A stretch of DNA of 64,000 bases from Actinomycetota bacterium. Lineage in GTDB: Bacteria > Actinomycetota > Thermoleophilia > Solirubrobacterales > Solirubrobacteraceae. Location of the stretch: positions 1-64,000 of the forward strand of contig WLOQ01000010.1 in assembly GCA_009699245.1 (NCBI GenBank). The letters run 5' to 3'. Position numbers and translations under genes: made by a program. The notes under the pieces were generated by a model. It made no database searches and was not told where the DNA came from. It worked only from the letters and a program-made list of their open reading frames with translations. Shown piece by piece: positions 22,829 to 31,671 of the stretch (positions within the stretch are counted from its first letter, which is position 1; the number at the start of each line of letters is the position of its first letter).

Positions 22829-24006
22829 CCGGAAACGTCGCGATCGTCGGCTCTGCCGCAACGGTCTTCGGAGTCCATCACGAGCTGGGGTATCTCGACC
22901 TGCTCGAGGACGCCTCCCGCCGCGCCATCGAGGATGCGGGGCTCCAGAACCAGGATGTCGAAGCCGCATGGCTCAGCACCGCGGTGACGGATGTCGTCGC
23001 TCTCGAGGGTGAGTCGGGCAGCCCGATCACCGAGCGCCTCGACTTCGCTCCCCGCCCCGTGACGCGCGTCTCCGCGTACTGCGCCTCCGGCATGGAGGCC
23101 GTCCGTAACGCGGCCATCTCGATCGCCGCCGGCGAGTACGAGGTCGTCCTCGCGGTCGGCGCCGAGAAGATGCGCGACGTCACGCCGCGCGGCAGCCTCG
23201 TCGCCCGCACCGGCAATATGACCCACCCGACCCTCACCAAGGGCCGCACCGGGCCGGGCTTCTTCGCGCTGCTCGCAAGCCGCTACCTCGACACCTTCAA
23301 CCGCACGACCGACGACCTGTCGGCGGTCGCGGTGAAGAACCACGAGCACGCGACGCGCAACCCGATCGCGCAGTACAACGAGCCGGTCACGGCCGAGCAG
23401 GTCCGCAGCTCGGCGATGATCGCCGACCCGCTGCGGGTCCTCGACTGCACCCCCACGACCGACGGCGCCGCCGCGGTCGTGCTCGCATCCGTCGAGTGGG
23501 CGAAGAAGAGCGGTCGCCCCTACGCGGTCCTCTCCGGGGTCGGCTTCTCCGTCATGGACGGCTACTACTCGGGCCTCTACAACCCGGAGAACGACTTCCT
23601 CGGGTTCCGGGCGACGCGTGAGGCCTCCAAGGTCGCCTACGCGCAGGCCGGCATCCACACCCCGCGTGAGCAGCTCGACCTCGTCGAATGCCACGACTGC
23701 TTCACAATCACGGAGATCCTCAACTACGAGGACCTCGGCCTCTGTGGTCGCGGCGAGGGCTGGAAGCTCCTGCTCGACGGTGCGACCACGATCGGCGGCG
23801 ACATCCCGGTGAACCTCTCCGGCGGTCTGCAGTCCTGCGGCCACCCGATCGGCGCCACCGGCGTGCGCGTCGTCAAGGAGGTCGCCGATCAGATGATCGG
23901 GCGCGCCGGTGGCCGACAGGTCGCAGGCGCGAAGCACGGCGTCGCTCACACGCTGGGCGGCCCGGGCATCCTCTCCTGCGTGATGGTCATCAGCGCCGCC
24001 GAGTAA
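22819..24006 (+). CDS. SCP2-type thiolase (acetyl-CoA acyltransferase-like)
   Basis: 395 aa. The nucleophilic Cys88 lies in SAYCASGMEAVRNAA. A His is in VECHDCFTITEI and the CGHPIGATG motif follows near residue 337. The C-terminal GGPG (not CxGGG) is typical of the SCP2/Ltp subgroup, which works with DUF35 partners as thiolase or retro-aldolase in steroid side-chain and benzylsuccinate pathways. It overlaps the upstream HMGCS-like/DUF35 gene by 10 bases, so the two are translationally coupled and probably form one complex. It would cleave a beta-ketoacyl-CoA or a beta-hydroxyacyl-CoA. Confidence 0.9.
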   Translation: MPVAGNVAIVGSAATVFGVHHELGYLDLLEDASRRAIEDAGLQNQDVEAAWLSTAVTDVVALEGESGSPITERLDFAPRPVTRVSAYCASGMEAVRNAAISIAAGEYEVVLAVGAEKMRDVTPRGSLVARTGNMTHPTLTKGRTGPGFFALLASRYLDTFNRTTDDLSAVAVKNHEHATRNPIAQYNEPVTAEQVRSSAMIADPLRVLDCTPTTDGAAAVVLASVEWAKKSGRPYAVLSGVGFSVMDGYYSGLYNPENDFLGFRATREASKVAYAQAGIHTPREQLDLVECHDCFTITEILNYEDLGLCGRGEGWKLLLDGATTIGGDIPVNLSGGLQSCGHPIGATGVRVVKEVADQMIGRAGGRQVAGAKHGVAHTLGGPGILSCVMVISAAE

Positions 24007-24033
24007 CGCGCCGCCGACAGACTGCGGAATTGC

Positions 24034-24059
24034 GAGGGGCCCGCGCGAGCGGGCCCCTC
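24034..24059. terminator. 11-bp GC hairpin between convergent genes
   Basis: GAGGGGCCCGC/GCGGGCCCCTC (24034-24044 with 24049-24059), loop GCGA, followed by TCTTGCGTTCC. It lies 28 bases after the thiolase stop and 50 bases before the minus-strand flavoprotein stop. Confidence 0.75.
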
Positions 24060-24109
24060 TTGCGTTCCGGCTGCCCGAGACCCGAAGGCCGCGGGCGTGG
24101 AAGCATCGA

Positions 24110-25873
24110 TCAGGCGCTGACGTACGAGGACGCCGCGGTGAGCGGATCGCCGATCGCCGCGCGCCCGGCGCAGTAGCCATTGAAGATGGCCGGCCCGAGC
24201 GTCGAGCCGCCGCCCCAGTACGCCGCGCCGGTCGGCGAGGCGATGCAGTTGCCCGCACCGAACAGGCCGGGAACCGGCGTGCGGTCGTTGCGCAGGATCT
24301 GCCCGTCGAGCGTGATCTTCGGACCGCCCTTGGAGCCGAGGCACGACGCGCCGTAGACGAGCGCGTAGTACGGGCCGGTGTCCGCGATGGGGTACATCGT
24401 GAAGTTCGGCTTCTCGTCCTCACCGCGGAACTGCACGCTGAAGTACTGCTGCGGCCAGGTGTTGCCACGGCCGAAGTCCTCGTCGACGCCGGTCTCGGCG
24501 AAGCCGTTGAACCGCTCGATCGTCGCCTTGAGATTCGGGACGAAGTCGTCCGAGAGCTGGAAGCCATCGGTCTGGTCGGCGAGGCCGTCCAGGCGGGCGC
24601 GCAGGGCGTCGGCGAGCTCCTCGAGCGTGTCGCCCTTGACGACGTACTCGGGGATCTCCGGTGCGACCGGCACGGGCCAGCGGGCCGGCCACTCCGACGG
24701 ATCGTCGATGACCGAGCCGTGGAGCACCTGGACCAGGAGCCGGTACGGGTAGCTGCCGTCCGGCGCCTGGTACGAGTGGATCTTGCCGCGCTCGTTGTAC
24801 GACTCCTTCTCGTTGCTCACGCGCTTGCCCTCGAAGCTCACGCCGACGGTCGCGTCGCCGTAGAGCTGGTTCATGAGCTCACCCTGCTCGGTGCTTGCGA
24901 GGCACGGCTCGAGCGGCAGAGTCGCCCACCACGCCTCACGCATGTTGCCGAGCGAGAGGTCGTGACGCTCGGCGATCCGCACGAGGTCGCCGCGGTTCGT
25001 CTCCACGCCGCAGGAGCCGACGATCGGGCCGCGCAGGTACTTCTCGCGCAGCTCCTTGTCGTGCTCGAGACCACCGCTGCCGAAGATGACGGCCTTGCGG
25101 GCCGTCACGGTGACCGAGCCGCTCGGGCTGTCAGCCACGACGCCGGTCACGCCGCCCTCATCGTCGAAGACGAGGTCGGTGACGCGGTGCTCGCAGACGA
25201 CGTCGCCGCCGTACTTACGCAGCGATGCCGCGAGGCGCAGCGTGAGGTCGACGCCGTCGCCGAAGGTCGCGCCGAGCGACTGCATCGCCTCGTCCGACCC
25301 GCCGGTGCGCTTCGCGCTGAGCGAGAACCCAGCCGATCCACGGTCCTTGTCGAAGGCGGTGACGCAGAGCAGACGGCCGTACGTGTTGCCGTCCTCCTCG
25401 GTCTCGAACCAGCTCGGCAGGCCGAGGTCGTCGCCGCGGAAGGAGCCGAGCCACATGATCGTGATGTCGTCGGTGGACTCGAGGTCGCCGATGACCTCGG
25501 CGGCGTTGTCGTAGTAGTGGACGATGTGATCCCACTCGTGCTGGTCGAGGCCATGGCGCTCGGCGCCGCGGTCGTACTTCTCGGGGTACGCCATGCGCGC
25601 CATGTGCGCGAGGCATCCGTCGCGGTCGTCAACGAAGTGGTCGTCGGTCTGCGCGCGCTCGAGCTGCAGGCGGTTGCGCGGGATCCAGAAGCCACCCGAG
25701 GACTTGGCGGTCGTTCCGCCGATGCCCTCTGCGACCTCAAGGACGATCACCGACGCGCCACCGCGCGCGGCCGTCATGGCGGCCGTGAGGCCAGAGGCCC
25801 CTGCGCCGACGACGACGACGTCGTACTCCGTCTCGGCCAGCGTGTTGCCGCCGCCGTTCATGTTCTCCGACAC
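24110..25873 (-). CDS. KstD/fumarate-reductase-like FAD flavoprotein
   Basis: 587 aa from GTG 25873, chosen because AGGAGG lies 8 bases upstream; ATG 25861 is the alternative. The FAD_binding_2 fold opens VVVVGAGASGLTAAMTAARGG. The family's SSGGFWIPRNR loop is at about residue 65, and AYWGGGSTLGPA is near the C-terminus, where ketosteroid dehydrogenases have their Tyr-x3-Gly. Such enzymes introduce or remove C=C bonds next to a ketone (3-ketosteroid Delta1-dehydrogenase, Delta4 enzymes) or reduce fumarate-like acids. It is last in a ~10-kb operon that contains a paralogue at 29.8-31.6 kb. The substrate is unproven. Confidence 0.82.
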   Translation of the reverse strand: MSENMNGGGNTLAETEYDVVVVGAGASGLTAAMTAARGGASVIVLEVAEGIGGTTAKSSGGFWIPRNRLQLERAQTDDHFVDDRDGCLAHMARMAYPEKYDRGAERHGLDQHEWDHIVHYYDNAAEVIGDLESTDDITIMWLGSFRGDDLGLPSWFETEEDGNTYGRLLCVTAFDKDRGSAGFSLSAKRTGGSDEAMQSLGATFGDGVDLTLRLAASLRKYGGDVVCEHRVTDLVFDDEGGVTGVVADSPSGSVTVTARKAVIFGSGGLEHDKELREKYLRGPIVGSCGVETNRGDLVRIAERHDLSLGNMREAWWATLPLEPCLASTEQGELMNQLYGDATVGVSFEGKRVSNEKESYNERGKIHSYQAPDGSYPYRLLVQVLHGSVIDDPSEWPARWPVPVAPEIPEYVVKGDTLEELADALRARLDGLADQTDGFQLSDDFVPNLKATIERFNGFAETGVDEDFGRGNTWPQQYFSVQFRGEDEKPNFTMYPIADTGPYYALVYGASCLGSKGGPKITLDGQILRNDRTPVPGLFGAGNCIASPTGAAYWGGGSTLGPAIFNGYCAGRAAIGDPLTAASSYVSA

Positions 25874-25959
25874 GAGCCACTCCTCCTGGATCCTGCATTC
25901 GGCTGCGCGACCGCGCCAGCCCTCTCTGCGCGTGATTGTCTCACACGCAGAGCGCCGCG

Positions 25960-27411
25960 TCAGGCGCGCTCGGGCGCCGACGACACGACGCGACTCGTGA
26001 TCGCGCGCCGCGCGGAGCTCGGGATCAGCAGCGCCGCAAGCGCTGCGCCCAGCGCGGCGATCGCGCAGACGACGTAGACGAGCGTGAAGGCGCCTTCGGT
26101 GGGAGACCCACCGGCGACGCTCGTCGTGAGGATCGTCGCGGCGACCTGCGCCCCGATGGCGCCGCCCAGCATGCGCACGACCGTGTTCACCCCGGAAGCC
26201 GCCCCGGTCTGGTCCTGCCTGACGTTCTGCACGATGAGGTTGACCATCGCCGCGAAGGCGAGACCGAGCGCGAGGCCGACGATCGTGTTGGCGACATAGA
26301 TCTCCCACGGCTCGGAGCGCATCGTCGCGAACATCACGAAGGCGATCGTCGCGAGCACGCACGCGAGGAGCAGCGGCGGCTTGGAGCCCACGCGGCGCTC
26401 GATCGCGCCGGCGAACTGGCCGGCGAAGAACATCCCGAGGGCCGCCGGCGCCTGGTACATCCCCGCCTCGACGATCGACGAGCCAAAGCCGTAGCCCGTG
26501 CTCGTCGGCTCCTGGACGAGCATCGGCGTGACGAGGAACGAGGCGTACATGCCGACCCCGTAGAGCACGGCGACGAGGTTCGTCGTCCACACGCCGCGCA
26601 GGCGCATCATGTGCATGTCGATGACCGGCGTGTCGCTGCGCAGTTCGACCTGCACCCAGGACGCCATCAGGAGCAGGCCGAACGCGAAGAGGCCGAGCGT
26701 CTTCGGCGAGCCGACCCCCCACGAGTCGCTCTGCGTGACGGCGATCAGGGCCGCGCTGAGCCCGAACGACATGAGCGCCGCCGCCGCCCAGTTGATCCGG
26801 CCCGGGACCTTGACCGGCGATGGCGGGACCCAGAGCCACGCGGCGATGAGCGCGAGGACGGTCATCCCGAACGGCACCCAGAAGAGCCAGTGATAGTTCA
26901 GCTGCTCGACGATCACGCCGGCGAGCACGAGCCCGACGGCCGAGCCGATACCGAGGAGCGAGGAGAGAAAGCCCAGGCTGCCCGGGATCTTCTTCGGCGG
27001 CAGCTCGTCGCGGACGATGCCGTAGGCGAGCGGGAAGACGCCGCCGCCGACGCCCTGGATGACGCGTCCGAGGATGAGCACCCCGATCGAGCTGGCGAGC
27101 GCGGAGAGCAGCGTCCCGGCGATCAGGACGACGAGCACGACGCGCAGCATGCGGTCCTTGCCGAACATGTCGCCGAGACGGCCCACGATCGGCGTCGCGA
27201 CCGCGGCGCTGAGCAGGTACCCCGTCATGACCCATGCGATCGTGCCCTGCGAGGCGCCGAAGCGGTGCTGGATGTCCGGCAGCGCCGGGATGACGAGCGA
27301 CTGCAGGAGCGAGTAGCCGAGCGCCGCGAATGCGACGACCGCAAGGGTCATCCGCGGGTTCACCCGCGCACGAGTCCCTCCGGCGTCGTCGGCGACGTCG
27401 GCGCCGGTCAC
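25960..27411 (-). CDS. MFS transporter (DHA2 type)
   Basis: 483 aa, many hydrophobic helices. The motif between helices 2 and 3 is GRLGDMFGKDRMLR (about residue 75) and the helix-5 antiporter-type motif is GRVIQGVGGGVFPLAYGI. The sequence starts with a short charged N-terminus and MTLAVVAFAALGYSLLQSLV. Start ATG 27411 overlaps the stop of the EthD-like gene by 4 bases (ATGA). Within the operon it may export or import the pathway substrate; a drug-efflux annotation alone would miss this context. Confidence 0.87.
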   Translation of the reverse strand: MTGADVADDAGGTRARVNPRMTLAVVAFAALGYSLLQSLVIPALPDIQHRFGASQGTIAWVMTGYLLSAAVATPIVGRLGDMFGKDRMLRVVLVVLIAGTLLSALASSIGVLILGRVIQGVGGGVFPLAYGIVRDELPPKKIPGSLGFLSSLLGIGSAVGLVLAGVIVEQLNYHWLFWVPFGMTVLALIAAWLWVPPSPVKVPGRINWAAAALMSFGLSAALIAVTQSDSWGVGSPKTLGLFAFGLLLMASWVQVELRSDTPVIDMHMMRLRGVWTTNLVAVLYGVGMYASFLVTPMLVQEPTSTGYGFGSSIVEAGMYQAPAALGMFFAGQFAGAIERRVGSKPPLLLACVLATIAFVMFATMRSEPWEIYVANTIVGLALGLAFAAMVNLIVQNVRQDQTGAASGVNTVVRMLGGAIGAQVAATILTTSVAGGSPTEGAFTLVYVVCAIAALGAALAALLIPSSARRAITSRVVSSAPERA

Positions 27412-28112
27412 GCCGAGGCCCGCTCGAAGAGCAGGTTCTCGTGCGTCAGGACGGCCTCGTTGCGGCGGTGATCGAGGAACTCGCGCTCCATGTCGAGCAG
27501 CCCCGAGCCCTTGAGCTCGCCCATGAAGGCGCCCATCTGCTCGACGGAGGCGAACGACATCTCGACGAAGCCGTCGCAGTACTCGGCATCCGGGAACGCG
27601 TGGTTCTGCACGTAGCGGCAGACGTTCCCGGTGAGCGCGGGGCGCGCCAGGAACTCAGCGCCCACGGCGAGCCAGCCTGCCTTGAAGCCGGCGCGGTCGA
27701 CGCCGTCGACGCGGTGCAGCGCCGCGACCAGCGTGATCGGGCCCGGCTCCCCGTCGACGATCACGTGCTCCTCAGTGGGGACGAGGTTGGCGCCGAGCCG
27801 ACGGCCGAAGGTGTCGACCTCGTCGACCGCCATCGTCTCGACGTCATCGACGAGCCCCATCACCGGGTCGAGGTCGAGCCAGATCATTCCCACACCGCCG
27901 TACTGCCCATTGTGCATGCGAGCGATCACATCCTCGCTCACGCCATGCTCACCGGCGACGATGGTGTCGCACTGCTTGTAGCGCGTGTGGTGCTCCCAGA
28001 GTGAGAGCCCCATCGCCAGTGCACCGTGCCCGCGCCAGCGCGCACGGAAGTCGGCGTGGCTGCGACCGTCGGGCAGCGGGGCGAGGTACATGACCTTCGC
28101 CGGATTCGTCAT
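27408..28112 (-). CDS. EthD-like dimeric alpha/beta-barrel protein (tandem copy A)
   Basis: 234 aa. Opens KVMYLAPLPDGRSHADFRAR and appears to hold two ferredoxin-like halves of ~110 residues each (second half from ITLVAALHRVDGVDRAGF). This suggests an EthD/Dabb-type fold duplicated within the chain. The close paralogue immediately upstream (28137-28853) shares RYKQCD, YGGVG and DAEYCDGFVE blocks. EthD domains assist cytochrome P450 ether cleavage in Rhodococcus or act as small ring-modifying enzymes, but no P450 is encoded here. Function is unknown; coupling to MFS and flavoprotein genes points to the same catabolic pathway. Confidence 0.65.
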   Translation of the reverse strand: MTNPAKVMYLAPLPDGRSHADFRARWRGHGALAMGLSLWEHHTRYKQCDTIVAGEHGVSEDVIARMHNGQYGGVGMIWLDLDPVMGLVDDVETMAVDEVDTFGRRLGANLVPTEEHVIVDGEPGPITLVAALHRVDGVDRAGFKAGWLAVGAEFLARPALTGNVCRYVQNHAFPDAEYCDGFVEMSFASVEQMGAFMGELKGSGLLDMEREFLDHRRNEAVLTHENLLFERASA

Positions 28113-28136
28113 GGGGTCTGGCTCCTTGCGGCCCGC

Positions 28137-28853
28137 TCAGTCGACGACGTCGTAGAGCAGGGTCTCCCGCGTGATGACCGCCTCCATCTTGGAGCGATCC
28201 ATGAACTCGTTCTCGGCCTCGGCGAGGCCGGACTCCTGCATGGCGCCCATGAAGGCGAGCAGGTTGTCGACGTCCGCGAACGAGAGCTCGACGAAGCCGT
28301 CGCAGTACTCAGCCTCGGGGAAGGCGTCGTTGTGGACGTACCGGTTGACGCGGCTCGCGAGCTCCGGGCGGCGAGCGACCTCCTGCCCCAGCTCGAGCCA
28401 CTTCTTCGAGAAGGTCTCGCGATCCATCCCGGCGACGCGGTGGACAGCGCCGATGACCGTGATCGGACCGGGCGCGCCCGGGATGACCTCGCTCTGCACC
28501 ACACCGGTGAGGTTGACGCCCAGCTCTCGGCCGAACGTCGGGACCTCATCGACGCACATGGTCTGCACGTCGTCGGTCTCCGACAGCGTCGCCCCTAGCG
28601 CCTCCGCGTCGTGGAAGTAGATCTGCCCCACGCCGCCGTAGTCGGCGGTGCGGAAGTGGGCGAGGAGGTCCTCCGGGAGGCCCTCCTCGCCGGCCGTCAG
28701 GACATCGCACTGCTTGTAGCGCGACATGTACTTCCAAAAGCCGAGCCCCATCGCGAGGTCCGCATGCTGACGCCAGCGAGCGCGGAACTCGGGATGGGTG
28801 CGGCCGACCACCAGCGGGGCTAGGTACATGACCTTGATCTCACCGGTGGCCAT
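28137..28853 (-). CDS. EthD-like dimeric alpha/beta-barrel protein (tandem copy B)
   Basis: 238 aa from ATG 28853, 5 bases after the hydrolase stop, with a GGGGAG element upstream. Begins MATGEIKVMYLAPLVVGRTH; contains RYKQCDVLTAGEEG, YGGVGQIYF and AEYCDGFVELSFADV, matching the downstream copy block by block. The pair arose by tandem duplication. Two halves (break near residue 120) each resemble EthD/Dabb barrels. A Cys-rich or metal site is not evident. I cannot assign an activity; candidates are a cyclase, isomerase or protective binding protein for a reactive intermediate. Confidence 0.65.
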   Translation of the reverse strand: MATGEIKVMYLAPLVVGRTHPEFRARWRQHADLAMGLGFWKYMSRYKQCDVLTAGEEGLPEDLLAHFRTADYGGVGQIYFHDAEALGATLSETDDVQTMCVDEVPTFGRELGVNLTGVVQSEVIPGAPGPITVIGAVHRVAGMDRETFSKKWLELGQEVARRPELASRVNRYVHNDAFPEAEYCDGFVELSFADVDNLLAFMGAMQESGLAEAENEFMDRSKMEAVITRETLLYDVVD

Positions 28854-28858
28854 GTCGG

Positions 28859-29782
28859 TCAGCTCCCCTGCGTGTGCGCGGTGACGAAGTCCGCAATGTG
28901 GTCGAGCGCCTGCTGCGCGTCCGGCAGGAACGAGCAGTGGTTGTGCCAGAGGTGCGTCATGTCGTCCCACACCTCGATGGTCACGTCGACGCCGGCGGCC
29001 TTCGCCTTCTCGCCGAAGGCGATGCCGTCGTCCTGGATGCCCTCGTCGCCGCCGACCTGGATCAGCAGCGGCGGAAGGCCGGTGAGGTCGTGATTGATCG
29101 GCGATGCGGCGACCTCGTCCTGGCCCTGCATGAAGGCCGGGACGTTCTGCATCGCCAGCTCACGCGTGACGAAGCAGTGGGCGCCGATGTTCGGGTCGTT
29201 CCACGACGCGCCCTTGAACTCGAAGTCCGCCATCGGGGAGATCGGGACCGCCCCGCCCGGCAGCGGATGACCGCCGTCGCGCAGCGCGAGCAGCGTGAGC
29301 AGCACGAGGCCACCACCGGCGGACTCGCCGGCGATCACGACGTTCTCGGCCTTCACGCCGGTCTCCAGCAGCGCGAGGAACGCCGTGACGACGTCCTCGA
29401 CCTGCGCCGGGAAGGGGTTCTCCGGGGCCAGGCGGTAGCGCGGCAGGATCGCACGGGCCTTGGCACGCCGCGCGGCACGCGAGATCGGCGTCGTGACCGT
29501 CTCCGGGCTGCCGAGCACGAAGCCGCCGCCGTGGAGATACATGATCACGCGGCCGGTGTCCGCGCCGGGCGGAGTCACCTCGACGGCGGAGATGCCACCC
29601 AGGTTGATGTCGCGCTTCTCGATGTCGGCGTCGAGCGGCCCGGACCATGTGGGAATGACCGAGGCATCAAGGCCACGGACGGTCGCGAGCGCGACCATCG
29701 GGTCGGAGTCGTCCACGCCGGCCAGCTTGGCCTTGTAATCAGCGACGGCCTCGCGGGCCCGCTCAAGCTCTGCACTTGCCAT
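28859..29782 (-). CDS. Alpha/beta hydrolase, hormone-sensitive-lipase (HSL) family
   Basis: 307 aa. HSL-family signature YLHGGGFVLGS near residue 86 (oxyanion hole), nucleophile elbow VIAGESAGGGLVL with Ser near residue 155, and catalytic Asp/Glu and His candidates in GGDEGIQDDGIAF and THLWHNHC near the C-terminus. It would hydrolyse a short ester or lactone. In this operon it could open a lactone formed by Baeyer-Villiger-type or flavin chemistry (inference). The gap to the EthD-like gene is 5 bases. Confidence 0.88.
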   Translation of the reverse strand: MASAELERAREAVADYKAKLAGVDDSDPMVALATVRGLDASVIPTWSGPLDADIEKRDINLGGISAVEVTPPGADTGRVIMYLHGGGFVLGSPETVTTPISRAARRAKARAILPRYRLAPENPFPAQVEDVVTAFLALLETGVKAENVVIAGESAGGGLVLLTLLALRDGGHPLPGGAVPISPMADFEFKGASWNDPNIGAHCFVTRELAMQNVPAFMQGQDEVAASPINHDLTGLPPLLIQVGGDEGIQDDGIAFGEKAKAAGVDVTIEVWDDMTHLWHNHCSFLPDAQQALDHIADFVTAHTQGS

Positions 29783-29824
29783 GTCGTCGTTCCTCTTTCG
29801 GGGGTCTGGTAGTCGTGGGTGCGC

Positions 29825-31564
29825 TCAGGCGGCGGCCTGAGCGGCGGCGGTACGGCGGGGCTCCTGCGCGACGTTCTTCCCGGCCATGTAGCCGAGGACG
29901 AGCGCCGGACCGAGCGTGCTGCCGCCGCCCCAGTAGGCCTCGCCGGCCGGTGAGGCGATGCAGTTGCCCGCGCCGTAGAGGCCCGGGATGGGCTCGCCGC
30001 TGGGACGCAGGACGCGGCCGCTCGTGTCGGTGACCGGCCCGCCCTTGGTGTCGAGCGTCGCCGCGCCGAGGACCATCGCGTAGTACGGGCCCTCCTCGCG
30101 GAAGGCGGCCAGGCAGTTGTTCTTCGCACCGGGGCGCAGCGGCTCGCTGTACCACTGGTTCGAGTCGTTGCCGCGCCCGAAGTCACGGTCGACACCCCCC
30201 TGCGCGAACTCGGCGTACAGCGCGAGGGTCGCCTTCAGGCCGTCGAGGAAGTCGGACCGCAGCTCGAAGTTCTCGACCTCGGCACCGAGCTTGGTCAGCC
30301 GCGCCTCGATGTTCGCCGCAAGCTCCTCGAGCGTGTCGCCGACGATGACGTAGTCCTCACGCACACCGGCGGGCGGGATCGGCCAGCGCGACGGCCACAC
30401 GAGCTCGTCGCCGGCGACCGCGTCGTCATAGACGAGGAAGAGGTACTTGTTCGGCAGCTCGCCGTTCTCGTCCGCGACGAAGTGCGCCTTGCCGCGCTCG
30501 TTGTACATCGACTTCTCGTTGACGACGCGCTCACCGGAGGCGTTGACGATGATCGAGCTGGCGCCGGGGATGAAGCCCATGAGCTCAGGCGTCTCCGACA
30601 TCGTCTTGGCGAGCTCCACCGGCAGCTCGGTCCACCACGCCTCGCGCATGTTGCCGAGTTCAGCGCCGGCCTCGAGTGCGATGTCGATGAAGTCGCCCTG
30701 CGCGGTGCCGACCGAGCAGGACCCGACGATCGGGCCGCGCAGGTACGCCTTGGCGTGGACCGGGTTGTGGCTGAAGCCGCCGGTGCCGAACACGACGCCC
30801 TGGCGGGCGCCGATGCGCACGGGCCCGTCGGGCGTCGAGGCGGTGACGCCGATGGCGGCGCCGTCGGCATCCTGGATCACGCCGGTGACCCGCGTCTCGA
30901 GCACGATCTGGACGCCGAGGCGCTCTGCTGCCGCGGCGAGCTGACCGACCATGTCGGCGCCGTCGCCCTGGCGGCCGCCGAGCTGACGCATCGCCTCGGC
31001 CGACGGGTTCGACGCGACGGACTCGGCGAACTCCTCGACGCGCGCGCCGAGGACCGTGCCGTTGGTCGCGTCGTAGCCGCTGTTGTAGTAGTGCGGCATG
31101 CCGTCGTCGCGCCCCGGATAGTCCATCTGGGTCGACTTGAGGATGCCTTCGGCCTCGTACTCGTCGATGACCTTCGGCGCGATGTCGAAGAACTCGGCGA
31201 TGAGGTCGTACTCCCGCTGGGTCAGGCCGAGCAGCGGCGCGTTCTCATCAAAACGGTCGGGATAGCCGAGGACCGCCATGTGCTTCAACGTCGCATCGCG
31301 GTCCATGGAGACGCCGCGCTCACGCTGGTTGCGGTTGTTCGGAATCCAGTAGCCACCGGATGAACGCCATGAGGTGCCGCCGATCTTGTCGGCGACCTCG
31401 AGCATCACGACGTCGGCGCCGCCGCGGGCAGCCATCACAGCTGCAGAGAGGGCTGCCGACCCCGTGCCGACGACGATCACGTCGGTCGCGGTGATGCCCG
31501 TTGTCTCGTTGCCCTGGACCTCGGGTCGATCCCCGAGATCGCGGTGGCTCCTGAAGTTCCCCAT
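29825..31564 (-). CDS. KstD/fumarate-reductase-like FAD flavoprotein (paralogue)
   Basis: 579 aa from ATG 31564 (a GGGGGAG element is close upstream; ATG 31585 is possible). FAD motif VIVVGTGSAALSAAVMAARGG, family loop GGTSWRSSGGYWIPNNRNQ, and C-terminal GLYGAGNCIASPAGEAYWGG with the Tyr-x3-Gly arrangement. It is clearly homologous to the flavoprotein at 24.1-25.9 kb in the same operon. Two copies suggest sequential or stereospecific dehydrogenations of a cyclic ketone. Note GTGSAALS: the third Gly of GxGxxG is Ala, tolerated in this family. Confidence 0.82.
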   Translation of the reverse strand: MGNFRSHRDLGDRPEVQGNETTGITATDVIVVGTGSAALSAAVMAARGGADVVMLEVADKIGGTSWRSSGGYWIPNNRNQRERGVSMDRDATLKHMAVLGYPDRFDENAPLLGLTQREYDLIAEFFDIAPKVIDEYEAEGILKSTQMDYPGRDDGMPHYYNSGYDATNGTVLGARVEEFAESVASNPSAEAMRQLGGRQGDGADMVGQLAAAAERLGVQIVLETRVTGVIQDADGAAIGVTASTPDGPVRIGARQGVVFGTGGFSHNPVHAKAYLRGPIVGSCSVGTAQGDFIDIALEAGAELGNMREAWWTELPVELAKTMSETPELMGFIPGASSIIVNASGERVVNEKSMYNERGKAHFVADENGELPNKYLFLVYDDAVAGDELVWPSRWPIPPAGVREDYVIVGDTLEELAANIEARLTKLGAEVENFELRSDFLDGLKATLALYAEFAQGGVDRDFGRGNDSNQWYSEPLRPGAKNNCLAAFREEGPYYAMVLGAATLDTKGGPVTDTSGRVLRPSGEPIPGLYGAGNCIASPAGEAYWGGGSTLGPALVLGYMAGKNVAQEPRRTAAAQAAA

Positions 31565-31671
31565 GTCTCCCCCTGCGGTGTACATCCGCGCCGGGACGGC
31601 GGCGGATTGAAGCTGCACGATCCTAGTCGCTGGGGCGAGCGCGCGGCAACCCGCTCGACCGACCCCGACCG

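Noticed and set aside
24110-27235. A 1041-codon frame joining an Arg-rich N-terminus to the flavoprotein
   Set aside because: The extra N-terminal part is an alternative frame of the MFS transporter gene; the GTG at 25873 has a good ribosome site and the FAD motif follows directly.
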